Part shown: one piece after another, positions 1-7,533 of the stretch
Layout of the letters: each line of letters starts with the position of its first letter
Position numbering within the stretch: position 1 is the stretch's first letter
From: DASUZB01 sp036377075
GTDB lineage: Bacteria > Actinomycetota > CALGFH01
NCBI GenBank assembly: GCA_036377075.1
Contig: DASUZB010000063.1
Coordinates: 1-24,905, forward strand
Direction of reading: 5' to 3'
DNA length: 24,905 nt
The notes under the pieces: model-generated
What the model saw: only the letters and a program-made list of their open reading frames with translations
What the model was told of the DNA's origin: nothing
Databases searched by the model: none
Program-made: the position numbers and the translations under genes

Positions 1-595
1 GGTCCCCGACGGCGGCCTCGGTGGGCGCCTCCGCGGCGGCCTGGCCCGTGGCTGCCTGGGTCTCGGCGGCGGGAGCGGCGGGCGGCCGGGTCTCGGTGGC
101 CGGTTCGGCGGACGCCCTGCTCTCGCTCGCGGCTGGGCCTCGGCCCTCGGTCGCCTGGACCTCGGCCGCCGGGCCCGCCGGCGGCCTGGCCGCGGTCGCG
201 GCCTCGGCGCCCGCCTGGGCGGCGGCGGCGGGGACCTCACCGTCGGGGGTGGCGGCGGCGCGGCGGCCGCGGCGGCTCGGCGGGGGCGGGCCGCCGGGGA
301 ACGACGCCGCCGTGTTCTCCACCGTGGTCACCTGGAACCGCGGCGGCGCGGTGTCGAGCAGCGACGGCTGGGCCGGGACGGCCGGCGTGGCGGCGCTGCT
401 GGCGGGCGGCGCGCCGCCCGGGAAGGAGGCGGCGCCGCGGGGCCGGGACGGGGAGACGACGCGCTCCCCGCTGTCTGGTGGCGCCGGTGCCGGGCTGGAA
501 CGCTGCAGCGAGTCAGCCTCGTCGTCGGTGGGCGACGAGGGTGTGCGGGAATCGTCCCGGACGGGTTCCGACCGGGACGGGTCGTGGGAAGCCAT
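1..595 (-). CDS. Probable ribonuclease E/G, disordered N-terminal part (partial)
   Basis: The gene runs off the left edge, so only the first 198 codons are visible. The ATG at 593-595 (minus strand) has a GAGGAG ribosome site about 5 bases upstream (GGTGAGGAGCACC then ATG). The visible protein is low-complexity, rich in Ala, Pro, Gly, Glu and Ser, with no catalytic domain. It contains a repeated AASFPGG motif (around residues 55-61 and 95-101) and a PRFQV stretch. Actinobacterial RNase E/G proteins often carry a long disordered N-terminal extension before the S1 domain, and rne commonly lies downstream of the rod-shape operon and upstream of rplU-rpmA. The identity is therefore inferred from position and composition, not from a recognised domain. 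It could be another large disordered protein. Confidence 0.5.
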   Translation of the reverse strand, partial: MASHDPSRSEPVRDDSRTPSSPTDDEADSLQRSSPAPAPPDSGERVVSPSRPRGAASFPGGAPPASSAATPAVPAQPSLLDTAPPRFQVTTVENTAASFPGGPPPPSRRGRRAAATPDGEVPAAAAQAGAEAATAARPPAGPAAEVQATEGRGPAASESRASAEPATETRPPAAPAAETQAATGQAAAEAPTEAAVGD

Positions 596-1040
596 GGTGC
601 TCCTCACCAAGCTCGGGCGGCCACCGACGGGGGCGGCCGAAAGCCGGTGCGCACTCGGGGGGTTCGACTGCTCCCCCGGCCAAGCGGGAGGGCGTGACCG
701 CCGATGGCCGGTCGCCCGCCCGCCTGGGCGGCGCCGCCACGCCGTCCGGTGGCTCCAAGGACGTGTCGGTTCGTCCGTCGAAGCGTCCGGCCCGTCGCCT
801 GCGGTGGTGGCCACGATGGTCGTGTCCGCCCGGCTCGCCCTCGGGCACGTCCCCGGATCGTAGGACCGGTCCTACGAAAGGACCGGGGTGCCCAGGAGCC
901 GGGCGAGCGGGCGACCACGGCCTCGGGCCGCATCGCAGGGTGCGTGACGTAAAGACGCCATGAGTCTGCCAGAAGCCACCCAGCGCGGCAAAGGTCCCGG
1001 GCCGAGCGCCCCCGCGGCGCCGGCCAGCGCGTCCCGGCGA
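596..1040 (-). promoter_or_regulatory. Long upstream/leader region between rodA and the probable rne gene
   Basis: This 445-base stretch has no convincing gene on either strand; the open frames here overlap real genes in other frames and carry no ribosome site. It contains a strong inverted repeat at 851-888 (listed separately). I see no good -35/-10 pair and no T-run terminator. If transcription reads through from rodA, or starts just after it, the downstream gene has a 5' leader of roughly 280-440 nt. That would resemble the long autoregulatory leader of E. coli rne, but this is only an analogy. Confidence 0.4.
851..888 (-). repeat. Nested inverted repeat with two mutually exclusive hairpins
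   Basis: An 18-bp perfect palindrome, CGTAGGACCGGTCCTACG, lies at 859-876. It is flanked by CCCCGG (851-856) and CCGGGG (883-888), which also pair. A second hairpin, CCGGTCC (866-872) with GGACCGG (880-886), shares bases with the first, so only one can form at a time. No T-run follows in either direction, so it is not an obvious intrinsic terminator. It could be an RNA switch or processing site in the leader of the downstream gene, or a protein operator. Confidence 0.5.
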
Positions 1041-2231
1041 TCACTGCAGGTAGCGCCGCATGTGGACGTTCAGCAGCAGGCCGACGCCCAGGAAGCTGGC
1101 GATCAGCGACGAGCCGCCGTAGGAGACGAACGGCAGCGGGATGCCGGTGATCGGCATGATGCCGATGGTCATGCCGACGTTCACGAACGCCTGGAAGGCG
1201 AGCATCGCCACCACCCCGGCGGCGAGCAGCGACCCGAACGGGTCCCTGGCGATCAGGGCGATGCGCACGCCGCGCCATAACAACGCCGCGAAGGCGAGCA
1301 GCAGCGCCACCGCCCCGGCGAAGCCGAGCTCCTCGCCGACCACCGTGAAGATGAAGTCGGTGCGCTGCTCGGGCACGTACTGCAGGTTGGTCTGGGTGCC
1401 CTTCAGGTAGCCCTTGCCGGTGACCCCGCCCGAGCCGATGGCGATCAGCGCCTGCCTGGCGTTGTACGTGTAGCCGCGGCCGCCGTGGTCGGCCGACGGG
1501 TTGACGAACGCGGTCAGGCGCTGCTTCTGGTACTCCTTGAGCACGTCCAGCTTGAACATGCCGACCACGCCGATGCCGCCGACCAGGGCGAGCACCAGCA
1601 GCCAGCGGAGCTGCACGCCGCCGACCAGCAGCATGCCGAAGACCACCGCCACGAACACCATCAGGGTGCCGAAGTCGGGCTGCATGAGGATCGCGACGCT
1701 GACCAGGGCCATCGCGCCGAGCGCGAGGCCGAGCCGGCGCGGGCCGGGCCGCTCGCCGCGGCTGTCGAGCGTCGCCGCCAGGACCACGATCATGCCGACC
1801 TTGGCGTACTCGCTGGGCTGCAGGCGCAGCGGGCCGAGGCCGAACCAGGACTGGGCGCCGTGGGTGGCGGTGCCCAGCGGGGTCAGCACCAGGGCGAGCA
1901 GCAGCACCACCGCGCCGAACACCACCACCGCGTAGGCCTGGTAGCGGCGGTAGTCGACGAGCGCGACCAGCACCATCCCCGCCAGCCCGCCGCCGAGGCT
2001 CAGCAGCTGGCGCCTGGCGAAGGTGGCCTCGGCCAGTCCCTGCTCGCGCAGGCTGGCGAAGGTCGACGAGTAGATCGCGGCGAGGCCGAGCAGGGCGAGG
2101 CCGAGCGCCGCCAGGACCACCACCGGGTCGAGGTGGCGCCACGGCGCCCGCCAGGCCATGTGCCGCTCGCTCGCGCCCTCCCAGCCGAGCCGCGACACCC
2201 GGTCGCTGTACGTCCCCCACGATTCCTGCAT
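1041..2231 (-). CDS. rodA: RodA, SEDS-family peptidoglycan glycosyltransferase
   Basis: A 396-residue multi-pass membrane protein of the SEDS family. It polymerises lipid II into glycan strands for side-wall growth, working with PBP2 in the rod complex. Family motifs visible are QPSEYAK (about residue 138), QPDFGT, PEQRTDFIF followed by VGEELGF, and near the C-terminus GMTIGIMPITGIPLPFVSYGGSS-type sequence. About ten hydrophobic segments are seen and the length is normal. The ATG at 2231 has GAGG four bases upstream, inside the stop codon region of the preceding mrdA gene (6-base gap), so the two are translationally coupled. An internal Met at residue 25 is an alternative start but lacks a better ribosome site. 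It is the last gene of the mre operon before the structured leader of the next gene. Confidence 0.96.
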   Translation of the reverse strand: MQESWGTYSDRVSRLGWEGASERHMAWRAPWRHLDPVVVLAALGLALLGLAAIYSSTFASLREQGLAEATFARRQLLSLGGGLAGMVLVALVDYRRYQAYAVVVFGAVVLLLALVLTPLGTATHGAQSWFGLGPLRLQPSEYAKVGMIVVLAATLDSRGERPGPRRLGLALGAMALVSVAILMQPDFGTLMVFVAVVFGMLLVGGVQLRWLLVLALVGGIGVVGMFKLDVLKEYQKQRLTAFVNPSADHGGRGYTYNARQALIAIGSGGVTGKGYLKGTQTNLQYVPEQRTDFIFTVVGEELGFAGAVALLLAFAALLWRGVRIALIARDPFGSLLAAGVVAMLAFQAFVNVGMTIGIMPITGIPLPFVSYGGSSLIASFLGVGLLLNVHMRRYLQ

Positions 2232-2237
2232 GGCACC

Positions 2238-4202
2238 TCAGCCGCTGCGGTCGTTGCCGGCCTTCGGACCAGTTGTCGGCAGACCGAACAGCTTCTCGTA
2301 GATCACCCTGGCGACCGGCGCGGCGGACTCGCCGCCGTGGCCGCCCTCCTCGACCATGACCACCACAACGTACTTCGGATTCCCAACCGGTGCATAGGAG
2401 GCAAACCAGGCGAAGGGTGCCCGCGGCGGCAGGTCGGCGGTGCCGGTCTTGCCGGCCACCGGGAAGCGGTCGAGCGGGAAGCCGGCGAAGGCGGAGGCGG
2501 CCGTGCCCGCGGCCGGCACCGAGCGCAGCCCCGCGCCGATCGCGCCCAGGTCACCGGGGGGAAGGCGCACCACCGAGGCCACCTTCGGCTGGATGGTCCG
2601 TAGCCGTTTCCCCCCCACCGAGGCGGTCACCTCCTTGCCGACGTGGGGCGCGTACACCGTGCCGCCGTTGGCGATCGCGCCGTAGGCGCTGGCCACCTGC
2701 AGCGGCGAGACCTGCAGGTCGCCCTGGCCGATGGCGATGTTGAGGTCGTCGCCGCCCTGCCAGCGCCAGCCGTAGCGGCACAGCTCCTTGTACAGGGCGC
2801 TGTCCCCGGCGCAGTACTCCTTCTTGTTGTCCTCCCAGTACGAGCGGCGCCAGGCCCGGTCGGGCACCGTGCCGGCGGCGGCGAACGGCAGGTCCAACGC
2901 TGGCGTCCGGCCGAAGCCGAAGGTCCGCGCGGTCGCCTGCATCTGCTCGTCGATCTTCTGGCCGCGGTCCTCCTGCTGCGTCTCGGCGGCGAGGAAGGCG
3001 CCGCCGACGTTGTAGTAGTACACGTCGCAGGACTCGCGCAGGCTGTCGAGCAGGGCCACCGAGCCGTGGCCGCTGGCCTTCCAGTCGCGCTTGACGTAGT
3101 TGCCGAGGCGGTAGGAGCCGGGGCAGGTGTAGCGCGTCGTCGGGGTGATCACGCCGGTGCGCAGGGCCGCCGCGGCGGTGATCGGCTTCCAGGTCGACCC
3201 GGGCGGGTAGGCCGACTGCACCGCCCGGCCGATCAGCGGCTTGTCCGGGTTGTTGGAGTAGGCGGCGAAGTCCTTGCGGGAGATGCCGCCGACGAACTTT
3301 CGCGGGTCGTACTCGGGCAGGCTGGCGAGGGCCACCAGCGAGCCGTCGGTGGGGTCGAGCACGACCGCGGCGGCGGCCCTCGCCGGGTAGGTGCCGCCGC
3401 GGGAGGAGTCGGGGAGCTTGCGGGCCGCTTCCATGCCCGCCTGCAGCGCCTGCTCGACGGTGCGCTGCACGTCGAGGTCGATCGTCAGGCGCAGGTCGTT
3501 GCCTGGCACCGGCTCGGAGGAGTGCAGCGTGCGCACCACGTCGCCCTTGGCGTTGACCTCCAGGTCGCGGACGCCGGGCCGGCCGCGCAGGAGCCGGTCG
3601 TAGGTCAGCTCGACCCCCGCCTTGCCGACCTGGTCGCCCTCCTTGCGGTTGCGGAAGCGGCCGGAGGCCAGGTCGGCGCTCGAGACCTCCCCGACGTAGC
3701 CGAGCACGTGCGCGGCGACCGGCCCGGCCGGGTACTCGCGCAGGGCGAGCACCTCCGGGGCGACCCCGGGGAAGTCCTCGGCGTGCTCGGTCAGGTCGAA
3801 CAGGACCGAGCGGGGCACGTCCTCGGCGACCGGGACGCCGCGCAGGGGCGAGCCGGTGTAGTCGCGCAGGCGCTCGTCCAGCGTCGCCGCCTTGACGCCG
3901 AGCAGCTTGGCCAGCCGACCGAGCACGGCCTGGCGCTGGTCGCCCAGCTCGGAGGGCTTGACCGTGACCGCCCAGGCGGCCCGGTCGCGGACCAGGGGCT
4001 TGCCGTTGCGGTCGAGGATGCGCCCGCGCGGTGCGTCGATCACCACCCGCCGCAGCCGGTTGCCCTCGGCCAGGTCGCCGTAGCGGTCGCCGGCGAGCAC
4101 CTGCAGGTACCACAGCCGCGAGAAGAGGGCGAGGAAGAGGCCGAAGACCAGCACCGAGAAGAGCGTCAGCCGCAGCCGCCTGGTCTGGTCGATGCGCTGC
4201 AC
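2238..4202 (-). CDS. mrdA: Penicillin-binding protein 2 (rod-shape transpeptidase)
   Basis: A 654-residue class B penicillin-binding protein that cross-links peptidoglycan during elongation as the partner of RodA. It has a short cytoplasmic N-terminus, one membrane anchor (about 11-35), a dimerisation/pedestal domain (RGRILDRNGKPLV at about 59-71), then the transpeptidase domain. The active-site motifs are STWK (336-339, catalytic Ser336), SCD (391-393) and KTGTA (585-589). The segment around 455-485 carries two cysteines (464, 475) in an insertion before the IGQGDLQVSP motif. I cannot tell whether they form a disulphide outside the membrane. The start is GTG, one base after the mreD stop, indicating coupling. 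Length and motifs are complete. Confidence 0.96.
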   Translation of the reverse strand: MQRIDQTRRLRLTLFSVLVFGLFLALFSRLWYLQVLAGDRYGDLAEGNRLRRVVIDAPRGRILDRNGKPLVRDRAAWAVTVKPSELGDQRQAVLGRLAKLLGVKAATLDERLRDYTGSPLRGVPVAEDVPRSVLFDLTEHAEDFPGVAPEVLALREYPAGPVAAHVLGYVGEVSSADLASGRFRNRKEGDQVGKAGVELTYDRLLRGRPGVRDLEVNAKGDVVRTLHSSEPVPGNDLRLTIDLDVQRTVEQALQAGMEAARKLPDSSRGGTYPARAAAAVVLDPTDGSLVALASLPEYDPRKFVGGISRKDFAAYSNNPDKPLIGRAVQSAYPPGSTWKPITAAAALRTGVITPTTRYTCPGSYRLGNYVKRDWKASGHGSVALLDSLRESCDVYYYNVGGAFLAAETQQEDRGQKIDEQMQATARTFGFGRTPALDLPFAAAGTVPDRAWRRSYWEDNKKEYCAGDSALYKELCRYGWRWQGGDDLNIAIGQGDLQVSPLQVASAYGAIANGGTVYAPHVGKEVTASVGGKRLRTIQPKVASVVRLPPGDLGAIGAGLRSVPAAGTAASAFAGFPLDRFPVAGKTGTADLPPRAPFAWFASYAPVGNPKYVVVVMVEEGGHGGESAAPVARVIYEKLFGLPTTGPKAGNDRSG

Positions 4203-4203
4203 G

Positions 4204-4713
4204 CTAGCGGCCCTCCCAGCGGTAGACCTGCTCCGGGGAGGGCGCGGCGGCCAGGCGGCGGACCAGCGGGTAGACGAGCGGGGCGAGCAGCAGGTTGTAG
4301 AGCGCCACCAGCGGGCCGGTGCGGGCGACGAAGGCCCACGACGACAGGTCGAGCACGCGCATGACCACCCCGGCGCACCACACCGAGGCGAGGCTGGCCG
4401 CGCCGGCCAGGGCCAGGTGCACCCAGGTCGCCGAGGCGACCACGTAGACGCGCAGCAGGCCGACGGCGAAGCCGACGCCCGTGTAGACCAGCGCCGAGAC
4501 CCCCACCGGCTGGGCGAACAGCAGGTCGGCCAGGAGCCCGGCGCAGAAGCCGAAGCACGCCGCCGAGGTCGGCCCGGCCGCCATCGCGACCGCCACCACC
4601 GCGATCACCAGCAGGTCCGGCCGCACGCCAGCGAGCCGGAAGGGGGCGAGGACGGTCGACTCGAGCAGCAGCGCGGCGGCGACCACGCCACCGAGCACCA
4701 GCACCCGCCGCAT
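4204..4713 (-). CDS. mreD: Rod-shape-determining membrane protein MreD
   Basis: A 169-residue, very hydrophobic protein with about five membrane segments. It starts MRRVLVLGGVV and ends with a short charged tail. The size, hydropathy and position between mreC and mrdA identify it as MreD, the integral membrane subunit of the elongasome, which bridges MreC and the PBP2-RodA synthase. MreD is poorly conserved in sequence, so context carries much of the weight. The ATG at 4713 lies two bases after the mreC stop codon, with AAGGGG and TGAGG just upstream. A longer open frame continues upstream inside mreC, but this start fits the usual length and the coupling. Confidence 0.9.
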   Translation of the reverse strand: MRRVLVLGGVVAAALLLESTVLAPFRLAGVRPDLLVIAVVAVAMAAGPTSAACFGFCAGLLADLLFAQPVGVSALVYTGVGFAVGLLRVYVVASATWVHLALAGAASLASVWCAGVVMRVLDLSSWAFVARTGPLVALYNLLLAPLVYPLVRRLAAAPSPEQVYRWEGR

Positions 4714-4715
4714 CC

Positions 4716-5591
4716 TCAGCGCCCCTTCAGCTCGGTGCGGACGCCGCCGCCTCCCGGGCCGGGCGGCGGCTCCGGCTTGGAGACCACCACCGCGACCTGG
4801 TCGAGCGCGCCGGCGTCGGCGAAGGGGCGCACCTTGACCGTGCGGACCAGCCCGGCGCGCGGCGGCCCGACCTCCTCGACCAGGCCGATCGGCAGGCCGT
4901 GGGGGAAGACGCCGCCGGCGTAGCCCTGGGTCACCACCAGGTCGCCGACGCGCACCGGGGCGCCGGCGTGGAGCGGCTCGAAGTCGAGGCCCTCGCTGCC
5001 GCGCCCGTGGACCAGCCCGGCCACCTCGCCGGTCGACAGCCGCGCCGCCACGCCGCTGGACGGGTCGATCGCCAGCAGCACGGTGGCGTACTCGCGGCTG
5101 GCGGAGATGACCCTGCCGACCAGGCCGTCGGCGTTGATCACCGCCATGTCCCGGCCGACGCCCTGGCGCGTGCCGGCGTCGATCGTGACCGACCACTGGA
5201 AGCTGGAGCCCGAGCTGGCCACCACGGTCGCGCCGACGGTCTTGCAGCCGCACCGCTCCGCCATCCGCAAGGTGCCCCTGAGCTCCTCGTTCTCGCTGGC
5301 GAGCTGCTGGTTGGCGCGCTCGGCGCCCTGCAGGCGCTGCACCTCGGCGCGCAGGCGCCGGTTCTCGCCGCGCAGGTCGCCGAGGTGGCCGATCGTCCCG
5401 GCGACGTTGCCGACCGGCCGGACCACCGCGGCGAGGACGCGCTGCACCGGTCCGAAGACGGACCCGACCGCGCCCTGCAGCCGCTCGATGGGACCGCCGG
5501 GCGACTCGCGGAAGTCGACCGTGATCACTGCCACCGCCGCGAGCAGGAGCACGACCAGGACGTTGCGGGCGCTGTGGGATCGCTGATACAC
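4716..5591 (-). CDS. mreC: Rod-shape-determining protein MreC
   Basis: A 291-residue bitopic protein. It has a short basic cytoplasmic start, one membrane helix (about 10-25) and a coiled coil (about 70-108, GENRRLRAEVQRLQGAE-type heptads). A C-terminal beta-rich MreC domain follows, with typical pieces such as SSFQWSVTIDAGTRQGV, GLVGRVI, and VVTQGYAGGVFPHGLPIG. MreC is the extracytoplasmic scaffold that activates PBP2-RodA. The GTG start at 5591 has GGTGAG just upstream. The C-terminus has a proline/glycine-rich tail (PPPGPGGGG). It lies between mreB and mreD, and its stop is two bases from the mreD start. Confidence 0.95.
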   Translation of the reverse strand: MYQRSHSARNVLVVLLLAAVAVITVDFRESPGGPIERLQGAVGSVFGPVQRVLAAVVRPVGNVAGTIGHLGDLRGENRRLRAEVQRLQGAERANQQLASENEELRGTLRMAERCGCKTVGATVVASSGSSFQWSVTIDAGTRQGVGRDMAVINADGLVGRVISASREYATVLLAIDPSSGVAARLSTGEVAGLVHGRGSEGLDFEPLHAGAPVRVGDLVVTQGYAGGVFPHGLPIGLVEEVGPPRAGLVRTVKVRPFADAGALDQVAVVVSKPEPPPGPGGGGVRTELKGR

Positions 5592-5595
5592 GGGC

Positions 5596-5709
5596 TCACC
5601 AGGGAGGCGGACGCCCCCAAGCCTCCGGGTGCAGGGCCGCCCCGGCGCCCTTGGGGACGCCCGAACCGGCGGGGGGTTGGCGCTCGAGCAGCCGCGGCGT
5701 GGGGGGCAT
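5596..5709 (-). CDS. Possible 37-residue proline-rich small ORF between mreB and mreC
   Basis: An ATG two bases after the mreB stop opens a 37-codon frame that ends in TGA four bases before the mreC GTG. It fills the gap almost exactly, as a coupled gene would. The predicted peptide begins MPPTPRLLERQPP and ends WGRPPPW. There is no good ribosome site, no recognised domain and no membrane segment. It may be chance in a 120-base GC-rich spacer. I do not recognise it. Confidence 0.15.
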   Translation of the reverse strand: MPPTPRLLERQPPAGSGVPKGAGAALHPEAWGRPPPW

Positions 5710-5711
5710 GG

Positions 5712-6743
5712 CTACCGCGACTCCGAGGCGATCAGGACGCGCTTGAGCGACTCGAACTCCTCGACGCAGCGGCCCGCCCCGATGGCGACCGAGTGCAGCG
5801 GCTCGTCCGCCAGGTGGATGGGCATGCTGGTCTCGTGCTTGAGGCGCTCGTCGAGCCCGCGCAGCAGGGCGCCGCCGCCGGTCAGCACGATGCCCTTGTC
5901 CATCACGTCGGCGGCCAGCTCGGGCGGGGTCTGGTCGAGGGTGTTCTTGACGGCGTCGACGATCGCGTTGACCGGCTCCTCGATCGCCTTGCGGATCTCC
6001 TCCGCGCCCACGGTGATCGTCTTGGGCAGGCCGCTGACCAGGTCGCGACCGCGGATCTCGGTCTTGGGCTCGTCGGACAGGGGGAAGGCCGAACCGATCG
6101 CGATCTTGATCTCCTCGGCGGTGCGCTCCCCCAGCATCAACGAGTACTCCTTCTTGACGTAGCTGATCACCGCCTCGTCCAGCTCGTCGCCGCCGATGCG
6201 GATCGACTGGCTGGTGACGATGCCGCCGAGTGCGACCACCGCGACCTCGGTGGTGCCGCCGCCGATGTCCACCACCATGTTGCCAGCAGGCTCGTGGACG
6301 GGCAGGCCCACGCCGATGGCGGCCGCCATCGGCTCCTCGATGATGAACGCGCCGCGCGCCCCGGCCCGCAGGGTCGACTCGAACACCGCCCGCCGCTCCA
6401 CCCCGGTGATGCCGGAGGGTACGCACACCACCACCCGCGGCTTGGCCATGAACTGGCGCCGGTGCACCTTCTGCACGAAGTAGCGCAGCATCTTCTCGGT
6501 GGTGTCGAAGTCGGCGATGACGCCGTCCTTGAGGGGGCGGATGGCGACGATGTGGCCGGGGGTGCGGCCGATCATCGCCTTGGCCTCGGCGCCCACCGCC
6601 AGGATCGCGTTGCTCTTGGTGTTGATCGCCACCACCGACGGCTCGTTCAGCACGATCCCGCGGCCCCGCACGTAGACCAGCGTGTTGGCGGTCCCGAGGT
6701 CGACCGCCATGTCGCGGCCGAGGAAGCGGAAGGCGTTCTGCAA
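5712..6743 (-). CDS. mreB: Actin-like cell-shape protein MreB
   Basis: A bacterial actin homologue, 343 residues from the chosen start. Its membrane-bound filaments orient the elongasome. It has the actin-fold ATP-site motifs DLGTANT (phosphate 1, close to the N-terminus), DIGGGTTEVAVV (phosphate 2, mid-protein) and GGGALLRG (adenosine site), plus EEPMAAAIG. Similarity to Streptomyces MreB is close throughout. I chose the TTG at 6743 because AAGGAG (6753-6758) lies nine bases upstream and the resulting N-terminus (MQNAFRFLGRDMAVDLGT) matches the family. A GTG at 6794 in the same frame would add 17 residues but has no ribosome site. It is the first gene of the mre group, 195 bases after ndk. 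Confidence 0.95.
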   Translation of the reverse strand: MQNAFRFLGRDMAVDLGTANTLVYVRGRGIVLNEPSVVAINTKSNAILAVGAEAKAMIGRTPGHIVAIRPLKDGVIADFDTTEKMLRYFVQKVHRRQFMAKPRVVVCVPSGITGVERRAVFESTLRAGARGAFIIEEPMAAAIGVGLPVHEPAGNMVVDIGGGTTEVAVVALGGIVTSQSIRIGGDELDEAVISYVKKEYSLMLGERTAEEIKIAIGSAFPLSDEPKTEIRGRDLVSGLPKTITVGAEEIRKAIEEPVNAIVDAVKNTLDQTPPELAADVMDKGIVLTGGGALLRGLDERLKHETSMPIHLADEPLHSVAIGAGRCVEEFESLKRVLIASESR

Positions 6744-6938
6744 CGAGACCAGCTCCTTCGGACGTTCAGGGAGTTGGACGGCGGCAGCGTTCACGTCGTG
6801 GGCACGGCGAAGACGCGGACGACCCTACAAAGCAAAAGGTCACACCGACCGATGGGAACTCGGGCATGCTACACCAGCCCCCCGAAGCGCGCGGGCTGGC
6901 CGCGCTGGTCGTTGTGTCCCTGTTATGCAGCGCGGAGT
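6744..6938 (-). promoter_or_regulatory. Spacer upstream of mreB, likely mre operon promoter
   Basis: A 195-base gap between ndk and mreB containing the only AT-richer patch in this neighbourhood (about 6825-6845). Minus-strand -10-like hexamers TAGCAT and TAGGGT occur, but neither has a convincing -35 at 16-18 bases. The mre operon probably starts here, because the spacing is much larger than inside the operon. The exact promoter cannot be placed. Confidence 0.3.
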
Positions 6939-7358
6939 TCAGGCGCCGAGCTCGGGGAAGAACAGGGCCACCTCGCGCGCCGCCGACGCCTCCGAGTCGG
7001 AGCCGTGGACCAGGTTGTAGGTGATCTCGAGGCCGTAGTCGCCGCGGAGGGAGCCCGGCGGCGCCGCCACCGGGTTGGTCGGCCCCATCAGGGTGCGCAC
7101 CGCGGCCACCGCTTCGGGACCTTCGGCGCAGATCGCCACCAGCGGGCCGCCGGTGATGAACGAGACCAGGTCGTCGAAGAACGGCTTGCCCTCGTGCTCG
7201 GCGTAGTGCTGCTTGGCGAACGCCTCGTCGAGCTGGCGCAGGTCCATGGCGACCAGCCGCAGGCCCTTGCGCTCCATGCGGCCGACCACCTCCCCCACCA
7301 GGCCGCGCCTGACGGCGTCGGGCTTGCAGAGCACCAGGGTGCGTTGTGCTGCTGGCAT
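6939..7358 (-). CDS. ndk: Nucleoside diphosphate kinase
   Basis: A 139-residue enzyme that transfers the gamma phosphate of ATP to nucleoside diphosphates through a phosphohistidine. The catalytic His118 sits in YNLVHGSDS. Lys12 of the CKPDAV motif and the NPVAAPPGSLRGDYG segment (NTP binding) are present. The length is normal for the family. The ATG at 7358 has GGAGG six bases upstream. An open frame extending 24 codons further upstream is not part of the protein by family comparison. It lies in the usual actinobacterial order valS-folC-ndk, followed by mreB. Confidence 0.96.
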   Translation of the reverse strand: MPAAQRTLVLCKPDAVRRGLVGEVVGRMERKGLRLVAMDLRQLDEAFAKQHYAEHEGKPFFDDLVSFITGGPLVAICAEGPEAVAAVRTLMGPTNPVAAPPGSLRGDYGLEITYNLVHGSDSEASAAREVALFFPELGA

Positions 7359-7439
7359 GGGGGCCTCCGGGGAGCGCGTCGGCAGCTTCTGGGCAGCGGG
7401 TGAGCGGCGGGTCGGCCTGGCCGCGGCCACGGCGCGGCG

Positions 7440-7468
7440 ATGATACCGGCCGCATGCCCCGCAGGCAG
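7440..7468 (-). promoter_or_regulatory. Candidate sigma-70-type promoter for ndk
   Basis: On the minus strand, CTGCCT (7463-7468) and TATCAT (7440-7445, five of six matches to TATAAT) are separated by 17 bases. Transcription would start near 7433, giving ndk a leader of about 75 nt. The -35 match is weak. The rest of the 175-base folC-ndk gap (7359-7533) shows no gene. Confidence 0.35.
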
Positions 7469-7533
7469 GGCGACCGCGGCCAGGACTGCGACTAGCGACA
7501 GTGGTGCCAGCCCCGGCCCGGGCGGCGGGACCG

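Noticed and set aside
4899..7403. An 834-codon plus-strand open frame opposite mreC, mreB and ndk
   Set aside because: Mirror frame of real genes; no ribosome site, no domain, biased composition.
7359..7533. Hydrophobic stretch in one frame of the folC-ndk gap, where many actinobacteria have a small membrane protein gene (DUF4233)
   Set aside because: Only about 25 hydrophobic residues, with no start codon or ribosome site, and too short for the family. It could be a remnant, but this cannot be shown.
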